NCBI GenBank assembly: GCA_045106335.1
Contig: JBGCEM010000161.1
Span: forward strand, 1-14,063
Source of the DNA: Aliishimia sp045106335
Lineage (GTDB): Bacteria; Pseudomonadota; Alphaproteobacteria; Rhodobacterales; Rhodobacteraceae
DNA length: 14,063 nt
Reading direction: 5' to 3'
Numbering within the stretch: the stretch's first letter is position 1; every line of letters begins with the position of its first letter. Below the pieces are notes generated by a model. The model saw nothing but the letters and a program-made list of their open reading frames with translations, searched no databases and was not told where the DNA came from. This document shows positions 1-7,438 of this stretch, piece after piece. The position numbers were made by a program, and so were the translations under genes.

Positions 1-164
1 CTGGCGATACGTTGGCGCTGAGCGGCGCAGATGTGCAAACCAATGGCACCATTGGCGACGGGGCAGGGGGGGCGTTGAACGTGTTCCAATTCGTCGATGG
101 CTCTGGGGTTTTGGCGATGCTTGCGGTGGATCAGGATGTGAGCGTGGATCTGCCCTCGGCCTAA
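1..164 (+). CDS. C-terminal fragment of an unidentified protein
   Basis: The reading frame enters from the left edge (first full codon at position 3) and runs about 53 residues to a TAA at 162-164. The tail is rich in Gly, Asp, Ala, Val and small polar residues (GDTLALSGADV... ending VDLPSA), which suggests a beta-rich, perhaps secreted or structural protein, but I recognise no family. Two things support this frame: its amino-acid composition is plausible, and its stop lies inside a hairpin just ahead of the convergent esterase gene. A second plus-strand frame is also open here but gives an Arg/Trp-rich, unlikely peptide. Function unknown; the start lies outside the window. Confidence 0.55.
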   Translation, partial: GDTLALSGADVQTNGTIGDGAGGALNVFQFVDGSGVLAMLAVDQDVSVDLPSA

Positions 165-175
165 ATGCGCCGAGG
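154..175. terminator. Hairpin between convergent genes, stop codon in the loop
   Basis: A perfect 7-bp inverted repeat, CCTCGGC (154-160) and GCCGAGG (169-175), encloses an 8-nt loop that contains the TAA stop of the left-edge gene. It sits 12 bp from the end of the convergent esterase gene and could end transcription in either direction. Neither side has a clear U-tract, so a classical intrinsic terminator is only possible; mRNA 3'-end protection is an alternative. Confidence 0.5.
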
Positions 176-187
176 ACAGATGAGGAT

Positions 188-1246
188 TTAAACGCCTTTG
201 CGTAAGTATCCGACGATCAAGTCGACCAATTTGGCGTGGATACTGGCGCGGGATTGACCGCCTGCATCATCGCACAGTGGATCCAGCTCGCCCTCATTTT
301 CCAAGATCCGCGCCCCTGCGGGTTTGCACGGGGCGAGGAAACTGAAATGCGTCGAATCTGGTACGTGCAGATGCTGCGCGTGTGGGATCAACGCGGCGGC
401 CTGGGCTGCATCCACGCCGGCTGGGATTGTGCCCGCATCCCCTAGATTAATGATCTGCATGGGGATTTCGATCTCGGCCAGACTAGATGCAGTCAAGGTA
501 CTTACGATGCCCGGGTCCACAACCACGGCATTGCGAATGCGAGGGTCGCGCAAATCTTGGGCGGCGGGTGACAGATCATAGGCGTGCAGATCAATGCCAA
601 AATGCGCCAGGAACGCACAATCAGACATGCCGTGATCGGTTTCATCGCAAAAACGTTGCAAGCGGTCCGGATCGACCCGCGCACCGGATAGGGCCATCGC
701 TGTATACCCCCCCGCCGAGAAGCCCAACATGGATATGCGGGCGGGGTCGATATAGGCATAGGTCCCGGGATTGCCGGTCAACTCATCCAAAACGGCGGAC
801 ACATCCGCAGGGCGTTCCCAAACGCGGATCGCCGCTTCAGCTGAGGCATTGCCAGTGGTGGTGCCGGGATGGTTGGGCAGCACAACGACAAATCCCGCCT
901 GCGCCAATTCCGAGGCGATCCACCCGAACTGCCCCGCATTTCCGCCAGCACCATGGGATATGATCACAGTGGGAAATTGACCGGCTTGATGCGGTGCGCC
1001 CCGTCCGGCAGGTGTTCCGTAAAACACACCATTGCCGCCGACAGTCACGGCTTTGCCGCCGGGCTGTGCGGGATACCAAAGGGTGAAATCCACATTTTGA
1101 TCCCGAATTGGGGCGTAAGCTTCGCCGTATGTGATGCCTGCAGTGCCGTCATAGGGTGGGCGGGTAAGGTCGTATGTGGCATAACCCGCACCGCCAAGGA
1201 TCGCTGCAAAGGCTGCATATCGTGCGAAGGATCTGAATTTTGACAT
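188..1246 (-). CDS. Membrane-anchored/exported alpha/beta hydrolase, dienelactone-hydrolase-like
   Basis: A 352-residue serine hydrolase of the alpha/beta fold, closest in layout to the predicted dienelactone hydrolase/PAF-acetylhydrolase-like group. Residues 1-25 (basic start, then AAFAAILGGAGYA) form a signal peptide or N-terminal anchor, so the enzyme probably acts in the periplasm. Visible motifs are an oxyanion-hole segment HGAGG (98-102), the nucleophile elbow GFSAGG with Ser177, a candidate acid Asp270 in NLGDAG, and catalytic His300 in DSTHFSF. Four Cys (200, 210, 307, 325) could form disulfides, which fits export. The start is supported by a GGAGA ribosome site about 9 nt upstream. 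It is divergent from a membrane AraC-type regulator that probably controls it. The likely reaction is hydrolysis of a small ester or lactone; the substrate cannot be read from sequence. Confidence is high for fold, low for substrate. Confidence 0.88.
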   Translation of the reverse strand: MSKFRSFARYAAFAAILGGAGYATYDLTRPPYDGTAGITYGEAYAPIRDQNVDFTLWYPAQPGGKAVTVGGNGVFYGTPAGRGAPHQAGQFPTVIISHGAGGNAGQFGWIASELAQAGFVVVLPNHPGTTTGNASAEAAIRVWERPADVSAVLDELTGNPGTYAYIDPARISMLGFSAGGYTAMALSGARVDPDRLQRFCDETDHGMSDCAFLAHFGIDLHAYDLSPAAQDLRDPRIRNAVVVDPGIVSTLTASSLAEIEIPMQIINLGDAGTIPAGVDAAQAAALIPHAQHLHVPDSTHFSFLAPCKPAGARILENEGELDPLCDDAGGQSRASIHAKLVDLIVGYLRKGV

Positions 1247-1308
1247 GGTGTGTCTCCGTAAGTTGGCGGGGTGATGTCAAAAGAGATGGCATGGGCCGTA
1301 AATCCACG

Positions 1309-1344
1309 CGTCCTAAAACACGTTTGAGGTCGTCCAAAAACAGG
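1309..1344. promoter_or_regulatory. Candidate AraC-family operator (22-bp-spaced direct repeat)
   Basis: Two 14-bp direct repeats, CGTCCTAAAACACG (1309-1322) and CGTCCAAAAACAGG (1331-1344), match at 12 of 14 positions and start exactly 22 bp apart. That is two helical turns, the usual geometry for the two half-sites of an AraC-family protein. They lie inside the 146-bp region between the divergent esterase and AraC-type regulator genes. Binding by the neighbouring regulator is inferred. Confidence 0.5.
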
Positions 1345-1392
1345 ATCGAGGATAATGTGCCCGCAATCTGTCTCAGTCAAAGTGCTTGAAAT

Positions 1393-2400
1393 ATGCTGTT
1401 TGTTCCTCTGCCTCTGTTCGCCACGCTTTTATTGGCGTTGATGTTTGCCCGCTTTGTAACCCGCCGCGACGTGGGTCTGCGCGCGCATCAGTTTTTCGCA
1501 GCCCTGATCGCGCTGTATGCGGTGCAGTCTTTGCTGGCGTCTTTGCGTTGGGGCTATGGGATCGAGGGCGCGGCGGGCTTTACGGTCGTGCTGGCGCCGG
1601 TGCTGCCCGCGGTTGCGTATCTTGCCTATTCCGGGCTGGCAGGTCGTCACAACACGTGGCAGTTTTGGCCGCTTGGCGTCGTCTTGGTGAACTGGGCTGG
1701 GTTCGTGCTTATGCGCGATGCGGCGGATCCAATGATCTTGATGACCTATCTTGGGTTTGGGGGGCTGATATTGGCGCGGGCCAGGACCGGGGTCGATCAC
1801 CTGTCCCTGTCGCCGATCAATGATGCCCACGAGATCCTGCGCGCGATGTATCTGACTGGGGCGGCTTTGGTCGCCTCGGCTCTAACAGATGTGTACGTTA
1901 TCTATGATTTCCTGCGCAATGACGGACAAAACGCAGGGCTGATCCTGACGTTTGTGCAAACGGCGTTTGTCCTGATCATTGGGGTGTCAGGCGTCTTTGG
2001 TCGGATTTCTGAACAAGTGGGGGAAGAGGCCGCCAAGCCGGACCCAAGCGAGGATCCAAGTGATGCCGACACCAAAATTATCGCCCAGCTGGAACAGCTT
2101 TTTCAAACCGAACAGCTGCACCGCACCGAAGATCTTAGCCTGCGGCGGTTGGCGCGTCGCCTGGGCGTGCCGGATCGACACGTGTCGCAAGCGATCAACC
2201 GGCAAAAACAGATCAGTGTGTCGCAGTTTGTAAATGGGTACCGGATCCGTGACGCATGTGAAATGCTGAAAGAGACAGACCGTACAATCTTGGACGTGTC
2301 TTTGGCCGCAGGGTTTGCGACAAAGTCCAACTTTAACCGTGAATTTCTGCGTGTGACGGGGCAAACCCCATCGGCATGGCGCGCAGCGCAGGTCGCGTAA
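1393..2400 (+). CDS. Membrane-embedded AraC-family transcriptional regulator
   Basis: A 335-residue protein with two parts. Residues 1-204 contain about seven hydrophobic segments (near 1-20, 32-52, 62-82, 90-107, 113-130, 152-175, 182-204), making an integral membrane sensor. An acidic linker (205-228) leads to an AraC-type DNA-binding domain (about 230-332) with two helix-turn-helix units; the second ends in the family signature AGFATKSNFNREF...G.TPSAWR (306-330). Such one-component membrane regulators sense a membrane or periplasmic signal and act directly on DNA, so the target promoter must approach the membrane. It is divergent from the exported esterase, and a paired direct repeat between them is the probable operator, so autoregulation and esterase control are likely. 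The ATG at 1393 starts right before the first membrane helix; its ribosome site is weak. The ligand is unknown. Confidence 0.9.
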   Translation: MLFVPLPLFATLLLALMFARFVTRRDVGLRAHQFFAALIALYAVQSLLASLRWGYGIEGAAGFTVVLAPVLPAVAYLAYSGLAGRHNTWQFWPLGVVLVNWAGFVLMRDAADPMILMTYLGFGGLILARARTGVDHLSLSPINDAHEILRAMYLTGAALVASALTDVYVIYDFLRNDGQNAGLILTFVQTAFVLIIGVSGVFGRISEQVGEEAAKPDPSEDPSDADTKIIAQLEQLFQTEQLHRTEDLSLRRLARRLGVPDRHVSQAINRQKQISVSQFVNGYRIRDACEMLKETDRTILDVSLAAGFATKSNFNREFLRVTGQTPSAWRAAQVA

Positions 2401-2514
2401 AGTAGGTTTGCATAAACCTGACCCACCTAACGCTGCCTGAAATTGAAACGTCAACGCGGTCGGCAGGATGCGAAGTCTTAAGGTGACTCGAATTCGCTAT
2501 AAGTGAATGCGAAA

Positions 2515-2542
2515 ATCGCGCCTGCCGTAAGACAGACGCGAT
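2515..2542 (-). terminator. Intrinsic terminator of the giant OmpA-type gene
   Basis: On the minus strand, 38 bp past the stop of the envelope-protein gene, ATCGCG and CGCGAT pair with an inner CTG/CAG, one mismatch, and an 8-nt loop. On that strand the stem is followed directly by TTTTCGC. A short U-run after a GC-rich stem fits a modest intrinsic terminator. It may also block read-through from the convergent AraC-type gene that ends at 2400. Confidence 0.55.
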
Positions 2543-2579
2543 CCCTGGAAATGTGTTTGAGGTCTGAAACCCGAAGGGC

Positions 2580-5500
2580 TTAGAACTTCACCTCGAAATT
2601 GCCGCCAATGCTTGTGGCACCGTTGGAATTCAGGCCGGCGTCTCCGCTGAGAACACCCAGCCCAATTGCGCGCTCGACGCTCATGGTGACAGACCCAAGA
2701 GAGTAATCTTCGCCCCATTCGCCATCAAGTTCTACGGCGTAGGTAAGGGCGCTGTTTTCGCTGGCGCTTTCAATGCCCAAGGATCCACCAAAGCCGCAAA
2801 CACCGTCCAAAGCGCCCAAGGATTGGTAGCAGGCAATGCGTGGATTGACCCAGACATTGGCCTGACCTTGCCGGATCAGACGGTCGCCGCGCACTTCCAG
2901 GAAGGCACGTCCCCCCGAAATTGCGCTGAGTTCCAGCGCCCCGGCTTGGGACAGAGCCCCCATTTCGGCAACCACATCCACATCCGCACCGGGTGTGTAG
3001 ACATAGTCAAGCCCAGCACGTGGTTTCAGTTTGGTTTGGCCGACGTTTACTTCGCCAGACAAGGCCGCCCCTGCAAAACCAGCCATGTAGCGATAATCGC
3101 CTGACGCTGCGACAGTTCCAATGGCACGATCAAAGGCCAGATCGAAATCATGACGTCCAGTGGCACCGCCCAAGTAATAGTCAAAGAACAGCTCGTTCTT
3201 CAGACGGTTGGCACCGTAGATCCCGGCATTGACGCCCAGACCGCGGACATCGCCATCGGCCAGTTGCGTGACGTCCGACTTCGAGCTGTAAAGCCCTACG
3301 AAGTAGCCAAACACGCTGTCGCTGCCCCGGTATTGTTCGCGGCGATAAGACAGATTGATCGCATTTTGCGTCTGACCGGTTCCTGTGTCGCTATAGCTCA
3401 GCGATCCTTCAAAGATCTCGCGGCGATCCGTGACACAATTGTGGTCATCGCGTTGGAAGCGTCCATCTGCCGTTACACCGTTGCCGTTGGCTTTGGCATC
3501 GAAGGCGCGGAACAAGTTGAACTCACTTTCGCAAGGTCCTTCATAAGACGCCGTTGCATCAATGGGGCGGAACTCAACCCGGCGGTTTATGAGTTTGCCT
3601 TCGTCGGTGTCGTTGCTGGCGATTGGTTCGCGTTCACCATATCCGCGTGCAATGAACCCAGAGGTGTCCACATTGCGGGCCGACAAAGCCCGGCGTACCG
3701 CGGCTGCACGGCGTTGGCTCAGATCAATGTTATAAGCATCTGAGGCATCGCTATCTGTGTGACCCGCGATTTCAAAGGCCGAGCCCTGACAGCTGGCCAA
3801 GATCCGTGCGATGGCATCCAACGTCCCGTTACTTTCCGGCTTGATGACCGCCCGGTCCGTGTCAAACAAGATGTTCTCTGAGGACAAACGCGCATTCACA
3901 TCCGCAAGACAGGTGTTGTGCGACCGCCCTTGCAAGCGACCCAGCGCATCAGCGGAATAGGTGCCGATCTGGCGACTTTGGCTGGTTAGGGTGTTGGCCA
4001 GGTCTTCTTCAAGGATACTGACCAGGTCCTCTTCGATCTCTGCGATCAGACCTGTGCCGGAATTGAACACAACAACTTCAACATCCGCTGTGGCACAATT
4101 GGTCGGATCAACGGCTTCGCAGATTTGATAGGTCAGCGTATAGGACCCGGCGGTGGTCCCAGGGGCCACGGTGACTGTCCCATCGCTGTTCAAAGTCACG
4201 GACCCAGCGGCAGGTGAAGGCGCAGTCACTGTTGTCAACGCAATCAACGTCGCGTCGGTGATCAGCGTTGTCCCAAAGGCGTCATTGCTGATAACCGAAA
4301 CTGTCGAGGTTCCCCCCATTGGCCCGTCAAATGTCAGCGGCCCGTCATCATTTGCTGTCAATGGCAAACCAGGGGCAGCTGCAGTAACGATCAAACGCGC
4401 TTCGTTTGAGGTTCTGCCGTTGATGTCGGTCACGGTATAGGACGCGGCCGTTGGCACTCCGGTAAAGGTTGTTTCCGGAGTGAACGTTGTGGCACCGGTC
4501 GTGGGATCCACGCTCCATGTCCCTTGCCCTGGAACAGTCAAGGATTTGCCATCGGACGCCAGGGTTGATCCCGATGGCGCGCCTGTGGCTGTTAAAACGA
4601 CGCGTGTCGGATCCAGTGCGCTTGGCCCAGTGTCGTTGGTTAAAGGACTGAACGCAATGGGTCCAGTTCCGGCTGAGGCGACTGTGTCATCGCTGGCAAC
4701 AGGACCTGCGCCGTAAGTAACAGTCACCGTCGCGGCATTGGAGGTGTTACCGGCATCGTCGTTCACTGTGTAGGACGCGGGCGTCGGATCGCCGACCAAA
4801 GCGCTGTCCGGTGTAAATGTGATCTGCCCGGAATTGGCCACGGTCCAAACGCCTTCATTTGGCACAGTCAACGTTTTCCCGTCCGAGGCCAAAGTCGCAC
4901 CTGTCGGCGCACCGGCTGTCGTTAGGACGACTGTTGTTGCGTCCAGCGTACCATCTGCATCCGTGTCGTTGACTAAAGGATCAATCGTAGCAGGCTGAGA
5001 CGTGGTGGCCGCGATCGTGTCATTTGTCGCAACTGGTGCAACCCCGTAGGTTATAGTCACCGTCGCAGCATTGGATGTGTTGCCGGAATTGTCGTTCACT
5101 GTATAGGACGCGGGCGTCGGGTTGCCGACCAAAGCGCTGTCCGGTGTAAATGTGATCTGCCCGGAATTGGCCACGGTCCAAACGCCTTCATTTGGCACAG
5201 TCAATGTTTTCCCGTCCGAGGCCAAAGTCGCACCTGTCGGCGCACCGGCTGTCGTTAGGACGACTGTTGTTGCGTCCAAACTGCCATTTGGATCTACGTC
5301 ATTGGCCAGCGGATCAACGGTTACCGCGATAACAGTTGTACTGTTGGCAGTGTCGTCTGCGGCCATGGGCAAATTCGCATAGTTCAATGCCACATTGTTC
5401 GATGTTGCAACAACATCAGGCATGGCCGTGATATCTGCGCCTGTGCTGTCGACTGGATTGGCGGTTGAGGTCGCGCTGTTATAAAGGCCGCCGGCATTGA

Positions 5501-6656
5501 TCGCGTCCATCATCAGATCAAAAGTAGCTGTATATTCAAAGGTTTCTCCGGGATCCAACAAGCCATTGGCGTTGGGGTCCGAAGACGGAACCAAAGTGGG
5601 GCCAGTTGTCAAAGACACGGCCGCCCCAGTCCCGGTCGCACCAAGGTTCATGGTGTCCACAGGTGTCACGTTGGCTAACGACACGTTGCCGGTGTTTTGC
5701 GCTTGGAACGTGTAGGTCAGCGTATCGCCGACCGCGATCGGCAAGCTCAGACCTGATGTGTCAACAGATTTATCAAGGCTCATGCCCACATTGGTGCCAA
5801 AGAACACGCGGTCGATTTGGAAGTCGATTGCGACAGACACTGGCACGGCAGGATCCGAATACACATCATAAAGCATGCCAAGCTGATAAGTGCCAGTCGG
5901 CACAGTTGCCGCGAACGTGCCGGAATCAAAAGTCTGCCAGGTCGTTGTGATGGTTCCAACACCTGCTGCACTGCTTTGGTCGACCCCGTTGTCCGTTTCA
6001 ACAGTTGAATTGGGGATGATCTGCTGCACCGCACCGGTGCTGGGCGATATAAGCACCCATGTCAGGCGCGCCGAACGGTCTGCCGCGTTGTCGACCTCAA
6101 CAATATCAAACGCAAATTGATATTGCGCGCCATTCACGACGTCGATGGATTGCAACGCACGCACATTCAAGGGTGCCGCACCAAGCAAGTCACCGTCATT
6201 GTCGACAAATGACTGGCTGACACCGTCTGCGTTCGTGGCGCCGGAAGATCCGAAGGGGCCACCACTTAAGGGCGAATTCGTACCCGTAAGCCGAACTGTA
6301 TAGGAACCAGAGGTAGATCCAGTGTTATGGCTTTCTTCCCAACCGGCGGTCCCTGCAAGATCGCCGTTTTGAACGAAGTTTTGAAGCGTTTGAGCATGCG
6401 CAGGCGCGGTGAATGCCAAGGCAAGTGCTGCGAACACGCCAGCTACACGACGTCTGTGCTTGGAACGTATTGCTTTTTGTTCAGATGCATTTGCCAGTGG
6501 GATAACATCCACGTCAGAGCACTCGCCTAACGGGAATTTATGCATTTTTCCAGGTGCACTTGCCTGCGATTTTTTACAGATCACGCCTATACTCTTTTCT
6601 TTTTTACTGCCCAATTTTTTTGCGCCCATGCCTGCACTTTGTTTCTCAAAATGCAT
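2580..6656 (-). CDS. Giant envelope protein: CshA-type repeats, OmpA domain and C-terminal beta-barrel
   Basis: A 1358-codon exported protein. Residues 66-88 form a signal peptide (KHRRR, hydrophobic core, AHA before Gln89). Then follow a beta-rich domain (about 90-290), a DUF11-like domain (about 291-425), three CshA-type fibril repeats (about 430-537, 540-648, 651-757; pattern LDxxxVVLT...GKTLTVPxEGxWxV...ITFTP...PTPASYTVND.GNTS), and a further Ig-like domain (about 766-863, with Cys846/Cys854). An acidic helical linker (870-905) precedes an OmpA-type peptidoglycan-binding domain (about 925-1030) with the diagnostic Asp968 in GHTD and Arg983 in LSQRRA. Residues about 1080-1358 look like a 10-12-strand outer-membrane barrel ending in Phe, the BAM recognition signal. 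The likely role is envelope anchoring or adhesion. The start is uncertain: the ATG at 6656 has no ribosome site and gives an 88-residue leader; ATGs at 6629 (codon 10) and 6545 (codon 38) are alternatives, the last giving a 51-residue leader. It is transcribed alone. Confidence 0.88.
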   Translation of the reverse strand: MHFEKQSAGMGAKKLGSKKEKSIGVICKKSQASAPGKMHKFPLGECSDVDVIPLANASEQKAIRSKHRRRVAGVFAALALAFTAPAHAQTLQNFVQNGDLAGTAGWEESHNTGSTSGSYTVRLTGTNSPLSGGPFGSSGATNADGVSQSFVDNDGDLLGAAPLNVRALQSIDVVNGAQYQFAFDIVEVDNAADRSARLTWVLISPSTGAVQQIIPNSTVETDNGVDQSSAAGVGTITTTWQTFDSGTFAATVPTGTYQLGMLYDVYSDPAVPVSVAIDFQIDRVFFGTNVGMSLDKSVDTSGLSLPIAVGDTLTYTFQAQNTGNVSLANVTPVDTMNLGATGTGAAVSLTTGPTLVPSSDPNANGLLDPGETFEYTATFDLMMDAINAGGLYNSATSTANPVDSTGADITAMPDVVATSNNVALNYANLPMAADDTANSTTVIAVTVDPLANDVDPNGSLDATTVVLTTAGAPTGATLASDGKTLTVPNEGVWTVANSGQITFTPDSALVGNPTPASYTVNDNSGNTSNAATVTITYGVAPVATNDTIAATTSQPATIDPLVNDTDADGTLDATTVVLTTAGAPTGATLASDGKTLTVPNEGVWTVANSGQITFTPDSALVGDPTPASYTVNDDAGNTSNAATVTVTYGAGPVASDDTVASAGTGPIAFSPLTNDTGPSALDPTRVVLTATGAPSGSTLASDGKSLTVPGQGTWSVDPTTGATTFTPETTFTGVPTAASYTVTDINGRTSNEARLIVTAAAPGLPLTANDDGPLTFDGPMGGTSTVSVISNDAFGTTLITDATLIALTTVTAPSPAAGSVTLNSDGTVTVAPGTTAGSYTLTYQICEAVDPTNCATADVEVVVFNSGTGLIAEIEEDLVSILEEDLANTLTSQSRQIGTYSADALGRLQGRSHNTCLADVNARLSSENILFDTDRAVIKPESNGTLDAIARILASCQGSAFEIAGHTDSDASDAYNIDLSQRRAAAVRRALSARNVDTSGFIARGYGEREPIASNDTDEGKLINRRVEFRPIDATASYEGPCESEFNLFRAFDAKANGNGVTADGRFQRDDHNCVTDRREIFEGSLSYSDTGTGQTQNAINLSYRREQYRGSDSVFGYFVGLYSSKSDVTQLADGDVRGLGVNAGIYGANRLKNELFFDYYLGGATGRHDFDLAFDRAIGTVAASGDYRYMAGFAGAALSGEVNVGQTKLKPRAGLDYVYTPGADVDVVAEMGALSQAGALELSAISGGRAFLEVRGDRLIRQGQANVWVNPRIACYQSLGALDGVCGFGGSLGIESASENSALTYAVELDGEWGEDYSLGSVTMSVERAIGLGVLSGDAGLNSNGATSIGGNFEVKF
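4771..4945 (-). repeat. Near-identical CshA-repeat tract, copy A
   Basis: This 175-bp stretch inside the envelope-protein gene (second CshA repeat) matches 5104-5278 with only three differences. Two adjacent ones change Asn to Asp in the G(N/D)PTPASYTVND motif; the third is silent. The period is 333 bp, exactly 111 codons. Flanking sequence diverges more, about 8 differences in the 50 bp to the left. Confidence 0.9.
5104..5278 (-). repeat. Near-identical CshA-repeat tract, copy B
   Basis: This is the partner of 4771-4945 and lies in the first CshA repeat of the same gene. The third repeat (around 4438-4612) is clearly related in protein but much diverged in DNA. High identity confined to this tract points to recent duplication or gene conversion, and makes the gene prone to losing or gaining whole 111-residue units. 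Confidence 0.9.
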
Positions 6657-6719
6657 TAATTAAACGCGGTTGAAGGCGATTTCCCTAAAATTTGTAACAA
6701 TCTTGTGACAGTTTTTTGT

Positions 6720-6739
6720 TGAAATGGTGGCATATTTCA
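6720..6739. promoter_or_regulatory. Inverted repeat upstream of the envelope-protein gene
   Basis: TGAAAT (6720-6725) and ATTTCA (6734-6739) form a perfect 6-bp inverted repeat with an 8-bp spacer, 64-83 bp upstream of the ATG at 6656. It could be an operator for the envelope-protein gene. No regulator is assigned and AT-rich chance pairing is possible. Confidence 0.25.
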
Positions 6740-7366
6740 CCGCGCTCGGCATTTTAAAGACAATAACTGTGCGTGTGATCTGTCTTTGCGTTGGTGCGTA
6801 TTATGCAAAATTGGGGCCCGTCTGAGTGTAAAATTACTGGCTGTTTGTTCCATCCAGGGTAGCATCAATATCAGAGCAGACGTGCAAATACCAAAAAAAC
6901 AGATGGATCTGTTTCGCTTTTCGGAAGTTGGACAAGGTCACGCGCTTGCAGCTGATGGGTGCAATTTTAAGGTCCCCAAACCCGCTTGTGGGGTCATTTT
7001 CCGCCCCGATGACCGCGTCGACATGACGGTCGGCAAGGGTGCTCATTTCGGTCTTGGTGATAAAACCGAAGAGAATATCTGGAAGGCGGCGCCGTCGCAG
7101 ACGCCACTGCTGAAAACGTGCGCTGCAGGGCGCTTGCGTGACGATTAATCCCCAGTATCAAAAACACATTGGCCGTATGCGTGCGGCTTGGGGAAAGGCG
7201 CAAGAGTGTCACGTCCTTGGCGTTGATTGCCACTGCCTTGGCGCGCAAGCGCGTCTATTCGACGTCATCGACCACTCTAGCCATGGCGAGGCACGCACAA
7301 TCCCGCGTCCGCTGCGGTTTTTGGGCCAGATCGCGCGTGCCACGTTTTCCCGATGGGCCATATCAT

Positions 7367-7383
7367 AATGCGAAATTAGCATT
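7367..7383. promoter_or_regulatory. Candidate LysR-type operator upstream of cuyA
   Basis: AATGC (7367-7371) and GCATT (7379-7383) form a perfect inverted repeat around a 7-bp spacer. The core TGCGAAATTAGCA fits the T-N11-A pattern of LysR-type sites (T7369, A7381). It lies 55 bp upstream of the cuyA start and overlaps a CATAAT box (7364-7369) that could be a -10 element. Twelve of 15 positions match a site in the LysR/transporter divergent region (9392-9406). Binding by the local LysR protein is inferred. Confidence 0.45.
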
Positions 7384-7426
7384 GGGAATGACGGCGTTTC
7401 ACAGATACGTTGCTGACAGTCTAACT

Positions 7427-7431
7427 AGGAG
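7427..7431 (+). promoter_or_regulatory. Ribosome binding site that fixes the cuyA start
   Basis: AGGAG lies 7 nt before the ATG at 7439. This strong site decides for 7439 over the long upstream extension of the same open frame (to 7169), whose extra 90 residues look non-coding. Confidence 0.85.
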
Positions 7432-7438
7432 CCAAAGC

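Larger units (their letters stand above)
6657..7438. other. 780-bp intergenic region with no supported gene
   Basis: This gap separates the envelope-protein gene (leaving leftward) from cuyA (leaving rightward), so it must hold both promoters. The first ~120 bp are AT-rich, as expected for a promoter region. Short open frames exist on both strands (for example 6786-7148 plus and 6834-7046 minus), but their composition is poor, they lack ribosome sites and I recognise no family, so I do not call them. The cuyA frame stays open back to 7169 without looking like protein. A CCCCA/TGGGG hairpin at 6974-6993 is followed by TCATTTT and could be a weak plus-strand terminator. A 10-mer ATGCAAAATT at 6803-6812 recurs at 9392-9401. 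A decayed gene is possible but not shown. Confidence 0.5.

Noticed and set aside
4438..5400. Regular repeats considered as a CRISPR array or minisatellite
   Set aside because: The period is 333 bp, in frame, and encodes CshA-type protein repeats; there are no short repeat/spacer units.
2823..6663. Many plus-strand open frames opposite the envelope-protein gene
   Set aside because: They are antisense shadows of a repetitive, high-GC coding region, without ribosome sites or recognisable domains.
6786..7148. 120-codon plus-strand open frame in the large gap
   Set aside because: It has no ribosome site, poor composition and no recognised family; other frames on both strands are equally open in part.
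7138..7368. 76-codon plus-strand frame with a Cys/His cluster (CHVLGVDCHC)
   Set aside because: The Cys/His spacing fits no zinc motif I know, and the frame overlaps equally weak alternatives.
7169..7438. 90-codon N-terminal extension of the cuyA reading frame
   Set aside because: A strong AGGAG site lies 7 nt before the ATG at 7439, the family starts at MHLARF, and the upstream peptide is Arg/Ser-rich and unlike protein.
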